From positions 77,014,659 to 77,078,658 of the forward strand of contig CM049313.1 of NCBI GenBank assembly GCA_026874595.1: 64,000 nt of DNA, given 5' to 3'. The position numbers were made by a program, and so were the translations under genes. Under the pieces are notes generated by a model. That model ran no database searches, had not been told where the DNA came from, and saw nothing but the letters and a program-made list of their open reading frames with translations. The DNA comes from Sipunculus nudus. Lineage: Eukaryota > Annelida > Sipuncula > Golfingiida > Sipunculidae. Shown here one piece after another: positions 56,259-64,000 of this stretch (position 1 is the stretch's first letter; every line of letters begins with the position of its first letter).

Positions 56259-59000
56259 CTAAATTTCCTCCACGGAAACATCCAAATCACTGTATCTCTC
56301 TGACACATCATCCTCTGCTGATACTGCGTAGAGTCTCCCTCCTACAGAGTCTGTGTGCCACAGCTCTACTGCTGGTTTTGGGTCAAAGTCTTTTCCTTTT
56401 TTTTGTTCTATGATTATCCTCATGAGGATGTTGAGTGTCTCGTTACTTAGCCTGCTCCTCCAGTCAGACTTGACGCTCTTCATTTGGCTGAAGCCCCGCT
56501 CACAGTCTGCTGATGTGACAGCCAGGGACAGCAGCAGGTCCACAAGGTGCAGCACATTGGGACAGGCCTGCCCATACATGATGTTCAAGGCAGTCCGTGT
56601 GACCTTCTCACCAGGACCTTGGGGATATCTGCAAAAATTTAACATCAACATTCACATAGTAACTAGGGATCCAAGCATGGGTCTCAACGCTCAGCTGAAT
56701 TTGTCAATATGGATATTTTTACAAGCTTTTAAGTTTCTAGGGCCAGCAGTTACTATTTGTGAATTGCTAAAGGACAGACAGTGTCTGGAAGAAAAGAAAG
56801 TTATTTAATATTGGGAGAAATACTGGTGGTGCCACCAACTTCAGGGAACTGACCAAACTACTCACTGCCAGTATTCAGGGCAAGGTTCATGGCTATCCAT
56901 GCATTTATTATCAACGTCAAAATTTAATTATTCTGGGGTTACTTACAGAGAGTTATTATTCAAGCAAGTAACAAACTTTACAACTGTTACCTCTTGTACA
57001 CTTTCTCTTTCCAGAGAGCCCACTCAATCTCAATCTGACTAGTATCCACCTCAGCACCCATTAGGACTGGTCGCCAATGATCCACAAGAACCTGGATGTG
57101 GGAATAGCCAAAATCTGTTCAAAACAAATTTTACACATATTATGAAATGTCAACAAATGCAATTCTTCTTTCTGAAACAGCAGCTTTTATAACAAGGTTT
57201 AAATACAAGAAGACTGTTTAAAACTGCAAATTTTCTAATCTTTTCCAAAACTTAGTCTGATCCTCATTTTCCTTTTCCACAAGTCAGTTCTAAATATATA
57301 AAAATATTCCAGGCACCTGCAGGAATGTCCTCTGTTGGCCATTCAGTAAGGTTTGTGAGGCAGGTGGCTTGCAACACATCTTCCTTAAAATCATCAAAGC
57401 GGGCATCCAGTCTGTCCAGAAGTCCCTCCAGCACTCTTGTCCTAGCCGAACAGAACTCCTTCAGTGGCCCCACCAAATCAGTCTCTTGGTAGATGTTCTT
57501 GCCAAGCACTTGACGGAGATTGGGACCTGGCCTGCAAATATAAAGATACTTTGTGATTGTTTACATGTTAGAAACTTTGATTATAGTCTACATCTGACGT
57601 TTGTTGTTATTTACATTGTTAAATTTAGTCAGTTATCTGTGTACAGAAAGTTGCTTATTTTATACAACCGTGTAAACTTCAAAGAGGTACCATAGGCATT
57701 AGCTTATTGTAAAAAACCTCCCTTTATATTTCTAGAAATTAGAAAATTACAAAATATGATACCCACTCTGTTTTATACTTCTCCAGTGCAGAGCATGTTA
57801 TCTTGTACTCCTTATATGCCTCTGCCAGTGTCACAGTGGTCCTCTGGAGTAACAGGGAGAACTTGTTCAGGCATGATTCCACATCTTGCATGAACAGCAA
57901 GAAATGCACCATGTCCCTTGAGTGAAGGTTCTTCTTGTAGTTGGCAGCCTTGGCCTTGGCATCCTTGTTGGCAGAGGTATCAGGGTGGGTTAGCTAAAAA
58001 TTAAGAGCTAGATCCAGTCAACTTGTTCTTGCTGCCATTTGTTGTATATTTAATTTAATTTGTATATGTGGTATAATTTGTGAAAATTCAGTCAGCCTGT
58101 ATCACTTATCTCTCATTTAAATGACAGCTATTTTGCTTTCTAATTTAAGTAAGTGGTAGTTACCTTAACATGAAATTAAATTGAACAGGATACCTGTTTG
58201 AAGTGCTCCATAAAAGCTTGATAGCCCCTTGTCAAATTCTCAAGGGCCAGCTTTGAGTGTCCCAGCCATCTGGTTCCTCCAACCCTGGTTGGCATCACAC
58301 ATGTTGCTGGTGTTGTTTTGAAGGTTTCTTCCAAGTTGCTGCAATTCAGTGCACTGTTGTGGTAAAACAGTTAAATTCCAAGCAGCAATGAGTCCATCCT
58401 TTTAAATATTGGCACAGTCTTTGTACGCCAGTTCAAGCCTATGAGCCATGCAGTGACCAGACTGCAGCTGTGGCTGATACTCCCGTAACCTCACGGATAC
58501 TCCTGTTTTTTTGCCCTGCATCACAGATGCGCCATCACTGGCAAATCCTACAAGTCGCTTTATGAATTCAGTCTTGACAAGTCCAACACTTTCCATGGAA
58601 TCAAAGATTGCTGCTGTGATGTTTACTGCATCAGCTTTTGCACAGTTTTCAATTGAAGCAAATTTAACATTGACAATTCCTTTCTGAGCAAATCTCACAT
58701 AAACTAATTCCTGTTCTTTGACACTGGAATCTGTGGTACCATCTACCATTACACAAACACCAAACACTTCCTTAGATCACATTCAAGCTGTCTCCGATCC
58801 ACCTCTGCTATGTATTTTGTGAACTGCCTGGCAGACTTGTCATTCCTGTAGTGGGGTGATATTGAGATGCCCTTAGCTGCATCAAGGTCACACTGCCATT
58901 CAAAATCTGTGAAAGGTCTGGAATTGAGGGCCAAGGCATGACAGATCCTGAACAGAGGGGACATGTTGTCCAGAACAGCCTTATCCAACATCTTCAGGGA
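56259..59000 (-). pseudogene. ZNF862-like hAT-derived gene, 3' exons
   Basis: Minus-strand exons: 59000-about 58200 (acceptor TTTGCAG; KMLDKAVLDNMSPLFRICHA, GTTDSSVKEQELVYVRF, DGASVMQGKKTGVSV, GHCMAHRLELAYKD, PTRVGGTRWLGHS), about 57995-57770 (NYKKNLHSRDMVHFLLF), about 57535-57318 (GPNLRQVLGKNIYQETDL), about 57113-56993 (ALWKEKVYKR) and 56635-56259, whose LLLSLAVTSADCERGFSQM followed by LSNETLNILMRI is the hAT C-terminal dimerisation motif. This is the layout of ZNF862-like proteins, which derive from hAT transposases. Lesions: a one-base shift near 58752, another near 58395 and a TAA in LLLGI*LFYHN. The N-terminal zinc-finger exons were not found upstream. Introns rule out a processed copy, so it is a decayed gene copy or an element with introns. 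Confidence 0.8.
56665..56950. repeat. Fragment of the 165-bp repeat family inside an intron
   Basis: CTCAACGCTCAGCTGA, TGGTGGTGCCACCA and the CATGCATTTATTATCA...TTATTCTGGGG words match the start of the 1-990 arm. It lies in the last intron of the ZNF862-like copy. Confidence 0.65.
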
Positions 59001-59589
59001 CCTGCAAACAGACAAAGGTTGCACTGAGTTTGAAAATGAAAAGATTTCCCTTGATTTTTGTAAAGGCCTTTTTTTTAATTCACATAGCAATATTAATATG
59101 GATTCTTTTGCTTTGATTACACTTAAGTATCCAACTTGTTGCAAAATAGTTTCAAAACTTCCTCTCCCGTTCATGATATGCCGTCGTTCAGATCAGATTC
59201 GGGTCAAGTCACAAGGGCTGTAAAGTTTATAGCGAAACGTCTTGGAAGAGAATTCGCTAAAACAAACAAACGGTGACATTTATGACGTTGACTTAAACAC
59301 TAGAGTCGTCACGCTTTAGTAGAAAATTATTTTCAGGCTGTATTTCCTGCAACAAATATCTATAAATCTCAATTTAAATTTCATAGGTCAAGAAAATTTG
59401 CGCCGTTCGCACAAAAAGTAGTTTGGGTAACCAACACGCGAAAGAAATGATCGTTCGCCAAATTTGTCCATGCCTGCAATTATAGTCTTCATCTGAAAAT
59501 ACTGTCTACGTATCGATTATAACTGCAGATATGAAATGGAAGCGTGTGTTTAAGTAATTATTTGCAGACAATTACAGTAAGGATTTTTA

Positions 59590-61290
59590 GCTCAGCTGAC
59601 TATAAGTCATCTGAGCTATAGTGGTGGTCCTTTGTCCGTCGTCCGTCCGGCTGTCGGTCCATTAACAGGGCATGTTTTAAAACCGTTGGACCTACGAATC
59701 CAAAATTATACATACCATTAGATGTTCCCAAAATCTCCTACCATACCGAAAATAGGGTCATTAGGACTTTGTTCCTTCTAGATATTAAGGAAAAACCTCC
59801 GTTTTCCATAAAAAAGCCATTGTTACACTATAAGGCTGCCTAATATCAAAACCATTGATCTGTTCTTGGTCATATTTAGTATTCATATTCTTCCATACAT
59901 TTTCTATGAACATACCAAAAATTAGGTCAGTATTGGGTATTATTTTGAAGTTATTGGCCCAAATATAATGCAATTTTTAAAAAAATCAGGAAATATATTT
60001 ACTCACCTAACATTAAAATTGCTGAAGCTGGAGACTTTTTTTCAGGAATATAACTTTATTTAATCAAGATTCAATTATTAACCCAAAATTAGATCTGAAT
60101 TTTGCAAATTTTTCAAGTTATTAGCATAAATAAAAATTTAATACCTTAAATTTTGTCCAACTTTGGGAATGGCACGTTTTTTCTCTGTAAGCACTGTTAA
60201 TTTAATTTTCACAGCATATATACATAAGGATTTAATCTGTTAAAATCTGAAATTTCAAAGGAATTGATTGAAAAGAGAAGCTTTTATTCAAGTTTTCATA
60301 CACCATGTCAAGTGTTGTTTACATCTGGCCCACCTAGTAGAACAGCCATTATGTAACCCACCCCAGGCAGCTTGCCTCAGGCTCAGCTTAGCCACTACTA
60401 GCAGGCTTCCCCTCTGCCCTGCACTCCCCCCCCCCCCCAGATGGTGCATTAACTAGATGAATGTTATAATTTTCTGTATTTTTTTTTATTCATGGCTATG
60501 CTACATTTTAGATTTTGTATTGGTTACAATGATTAAAGTGCTCATTTAATAGTGTCCACAAATGGTGTATTGCTATGAAAGTGTGGATGTTCATCAGATA
60601 AGTAATTCCTTACTTCAGAAGAGTAAAAACTTCACCAGGTGTGAAATTGACTATTAATTCCAGTAATAAATTATAGCTGAGATTGTAATTAGCATAATGA
60701 TATTGTTTGTCCCTCATTCAACCAAAAGTGTGTATACTTTATTTAAAAGATGTTTTTATTTGATCAAATTTACTGAATCTTTTATTTTATTTCGGTGAAT
60801 AAAATTAAGCATGTACTGAAAACTCCAATGTGGAAAACTTTTTAATAGTGATTCAAGGAATAATCTAGTAGATGCCATGTTGTGGCATTATTTTCTTTTA
60901 AATTCAGTTTAAACATTTGTGATTTAAAAATAAAAAAATATATGTGTATGCATAATATGACCCAATATGAGCTACACTCTGGATATATAATGATTGCAGC
61001 TTAGAATTCTAATATTTTAACTTATATTTTCTGTTGTGTTATTACAAATTTATAAAACTTGTAAATAAAAAAAATGAATCAGATTTAAAACTATTAATGG
61101 AAAAAGTGGATATGCTAAAAATAATAGGCTTATATATAAACTTAAATGCATTATTCCCTTGAAAGTGAAATAATGTATTAGTCCATTCTGTCCACTTGCC
61201 TGTCCATCTGTAAATTTTTCATTTGCATCACAGTATCTCAAAACTTTTACTGTTTCCTCTGTATAGTTCCTATGTACATGCCAGTAATTT
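59590..61290 (-). repeat. Long dispersed non-coding repeat, copy B (inverted)
   Basis: Reverse complement of much of 5631-8000, starting with AGCTCAGCTGACTATAAGTC and GTCCGTCGTCCGTCCGG. The CACCATGTCAAGTGTTGTTT to CCCAGATGGTGCAT part mirrors 6490-6665, including a C run. The short shared peptide frame in both copies is a by-product of sequence identity. Copy B lacks one of the internal duplications of copy A, though a related segment continues to about 61580. Confidence 0.82.
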
Positions 61291-62400
61291 AGTCAGTATT
61301 ATATAATTTAAAAAATCTATAATTTAAAAATATATTTTTAGAAAAAATTAAATACATCTGTGTTTCTATTAAATATCTATTTTCATACTTCAGGACTGCC
61401 GAATATCAAAACCACTCATCTGGTTTTCTTCATATTTACCATAAATATTCCTCTATATAACTTAAATTTTGCCCAAGTTTGACCATGGCATGTTTCTTTC
61501 TTGTAAGAACATTTGATTTACTTTTCACAGTCGATATATATAGATTTAATCTTTCAAATTCTGAAATTTCAAAGTAAAAGCTTAAAAATTGTTCTAGTTA
61601 TTGAAGTTTTTCTGAGGCTCTAATTTTTTTTTCATTTTGAACCTCCATACCAGCCATATCTGGTCCCTACAGCCTTGCCTGGGTAAATTTATTAGTGATG
61701 CAACACTGCTGTCACAAATGTAGAATCACATGGCAACCCAGACCCCCCCCCCCCCCCCCAACAGATGTGTTGCATTAGTTACATACTTTAATTGCATTGC
61801 TGTTTCCGATCCAATGTATACAACTTTTCCTGAATCAAGTGTTATTTTCAGATATTTATTATTTTGCAAATTAAAAAAAAATATATTTTAAGAAAAAATA
61901 AATACATCTGTGTATATAATGTGATGTTGACTGAGCAGATTAACTGTAAATGTTGATGCAATTTAGAATTGTTAATCAACTTAAAGTTTCAAATATAATT
62001 GATATATATTGTAAATGAATAGTAAAATTATAATTTTTTTTCAAAAATTTCCCTTAACAAAACATTGATGTAATAAAAAAATGAGGACCTAATGCAAACA
62101 TTCGTTCAGTAATTTTCTGCCTCAGTAGAATGGGAATTAAAGTAATTTGCTTTGTTTTTCTGTCTCTCTGTCTGTTTTTAAATATTCAATAATTATGAAT
62201 AAAACTTTTTTTTACCTGTAAGATTAAATTTTGTATCCTGTATGTTTATGCAAAGGTGTTGTAACTTTCCTCACTCCCTGCCACTGAGTATTTGTTTAGG
62301 ACAATATTCTTCTGGCAACTGCATAGAATTTATAACTGGTAAATAAAGAAATAAATATACAGAGTTACAAAGGTGTTTTTAATCTCTCATCCTCCCCCCC
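61291..62400. other. AT-rich spacer with C runs
   Basis: C runs at 61743-61759 and 62394-62408. No gene seen. Confidence 0.5.
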
Positions 62401-62459
62401 CCCCCCCCAAATCAGGTCAAACAGCTGAGTCCCCATGTAACCCTTCAACACCACACAAC

Positions 62460-64000
62460 ACCAGATTTTGAGTCATCTCTTCTCTATATTCCCACTTAGA
62501 CTCAGTCATTTCAGATTGTTTTCCTTCGTAGGTCACCGGCATGTCCCATCAGTAACTTCTTCTCTGAACTCCCAAGTTTTAGTCTCTCAAGTTGACCACA
62601 ACCTGCCTATAGTGATCATGGGCGATTTCAATATTGACATTTCTAATATAATATATAACACCAAATTGACACAATTATGTCAACTCTTTAAATGTCACAA
62701 CTAGTCAGAGAACCAACCAATGACCATGGAAATACCATAGATCTTGTCTTTACTAACTGTTTAAATGCTTCAGTTTCAACAATAGAAAACACATGGTTAG
62801 ATCTAGTGTTGGGACGATACAGGTTTTATATATCATGATAATTATTCAAATTTTATCGCGATATACCGTGATATCGTGATATTTTTAATTATATATAAAG
62901 GCATTAATAAGCCATCAATAATGGTATTTATAACAACCACCTTTAAAGTCTTGACTTTATACAAGGGGTTAAGTATTAATACCTTTTATACCTATTGTGC
63001 CAGTACCACAGAATGACTCATTAAGTGATGTAAGTTGCATGAAGGTCCTGCAGGTGTGCAAGCTTAAGGTGCGGGAAGTGCCCCCATCGTCGAATCACCC
63101 TTGTCAGAACTTTCCATCAGTTTCCTATAGCTACATAAAAGCCGAAGAATCCCGGCGAATTTTCGGAGAGCGTGTCATACCAATCATGGCTAAATATACC
63201 ATCTCAATTTTATATGGCAAAATATGCAACCCGTATGGAATGTTTGATTCAGTGGTGACACTTTTATGTTGACATTTTCGTTCCATGCAATAAAAGCATA
63301 AATATGTGTATTTATTGCTCTTTCATTATAATGTTATTTTCTCCTGAAATTCTCAAGCTTTTGTCCTATCTGATTCATCCTGCTACTTCCGGACATTTCC
63401 GACTAATCCCGAAGTCTGTAAGCACACGGTTCTACCCACACGCGTGTATTCAAATACATGTGGTTTATAAAAATAAATAAATGATTCTTTGAAATAAATT
63501 TATTTTGTACTTCAAGGGCTTGCTTGTGAACCAAAATCGTGAACAAAATTGATATCCTGGTATCGCGATAATAGGAAAGTTGACGGTATGATAACCGTAG
63601 CTGTCAGATATCGTGATAATACCGTATACTGGTAACCGTCCCAACCCTAGTTAGATCACAAGATATTATTAGCAACAATCCCCCATTCTTCAATTCAGAT
63701 CAAACATGGCAACTTCTCACAGTTTAATCTACAATTTCTTCTCTATAGATACTTTTTGAGACATTCTGTTTCCTCTCTAATTTAGCAACAACTGCTTCCC
63801 AAAACATATAAGTTTTCTACTTTTCCATAAATATTTTGATTTATTAAATGTGTATTTTTATACTTGAAAATCTCCACTTCCTTCCTCTGCAATTTACAAC
63901 ATCTGGTCATTCCCATTGCAATATTTTAGACACACATTCTTGTTCATATTTAAAATACTGATACTTCTAAATAACTATTCCGCTCAACTACATAATTAAT
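62460..64000 (+). pseudogene. LINE endonuclease domain, split by a hAT element
   Basis: The plus strand reads LPIVIMGDFNIDIS, LCQLFKCHN, a TAG, NDHGNTIDLVFTN and ENTWLD up to 62803. After the inserted element the frame resumes as HKILLATIPHSS from about 63654. GDFN, the TIDLVFTN block and the rejoined LDH are the conserved APE-type endonuclease motifs of LINEs (catalytic Asp, Asn and His), which nick target DNA. A stop and the insertion disable it. Any reverse-transcriptase part would lie beyond the window edge. Confidence 0.75.
62804..63649. mobile_element. Non-autonomous hAT-type element, 846 bp, 8-bp target duplication
   Basis: GTTAGATC is found immediately outside both ends (62796-62803 and 63650-63657). 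The tips are TAGTGTTGGGACG and, reversed, TAGGGTTGGGACG. Palindromic TATCGCGATA and ATATCGTGATA words lie near both ends. The frame at 62997-63272 has no recognised motif. Removing the element restores the LINE endonuclease frame. Confidence 0.93.

Noticed and set aside
62997-63272. 91-codon frame inside the hAT element
   Set aside because: No transposase motif, and the element is far too short to be autonomous.
1-64000. tRNA or rRNA genes
   Set aside because: Looked for cloverleaf-type B-box words and rRNA blocks on both strands and saw none I could support.

Overview
This window looks like nuclear DNA of an invertebrate animal. A bivalve mollusc is my best guess, an inference from gene families and repeat style rather than from a marker gene. 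It is AT-rich, coding sequence is split by GT-AG introns, and much of it is transposons in several states of decay. I see no rRNA, tRNA, bacterial operon or CRISPR array. Almost every recognisable protein-coding stretch, including the multi-exon ones, belongs to a family related to a transposase, recombinase or retroelement.

Layout. 1-5 kb: a pair of long inverted arms (about 1-990 and 4131-4840) enclosing a Penelope-like GIY-YIG fragment and the minus-strand 3' half of a DUF6729-type gene (2225-3866). 5.6-8.0 kb: a non-coding dispersed repeat with an inverted partner at 59.6-61.3 kb. 8.9-11.1 kb: an old LINE fragment split by a 1.1 kb element. 11.4-12.7 kb: more copies of the 165-bp repeat, with a palindromic MITE inside. 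13.2-28.6 kb: the best-preserved host-like gene, a minus-strand multi-exon Crypton-like tyrosine-recombinase gene. It has seven exons whose splice phases agree (22260 to 13167), two likely upstream exons (25085-24974 and 27974-27956) and a CCAAT/CRE-rich promoter near 28.5 kb. Its introns hold two hAT-type non-autonomous elements and a minisatellite. 28.96-29.45 kb: an exon for the 5' half of a DUF6729-type gene, which would join in phase to the half at 3.9 kb.

29.9-37.3 kb: a degenerate Gypsy retrotransposon (minus strand) interrupted by a Harbinger/PIF transposon with two convergent genes, each preceded by a TATA box. 37.7-40.2 kb: four minus-strand exons of an unnamed family with a TDGGPDHR motif and a layout resembling a DDE nuclease. 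42.4-43.6 kb: a retroelement gag fragment and a second Crypton-like fragment. 44.5-46.8 kb: a DIRS-like element that has lost its reverse transcriptase. 48.3-50.1 kb: an SGNH-hydrolase fragment whose first block has been amplified into about 13 copies of a 107-bp minisatellite. 50.6-56.0 kb: a second Gypsy element whose gag was hit by a 5'-truncated L1-like LINE with an 11-bp target duplication, giving an accidental 1060-codon gag-LINE reading frame. 56.3-59.0 kb: a ZNF862-like (hAT-derived) pseudogene. 62.4 kb to the end: a LINE endonuclease domain split by an 846-bp hAT-type element with an exact 8-bp target duplication.

The genes do not form a pathway. The region is a nest of mobile elements around one or two transposase-derived genes that may be host genes.
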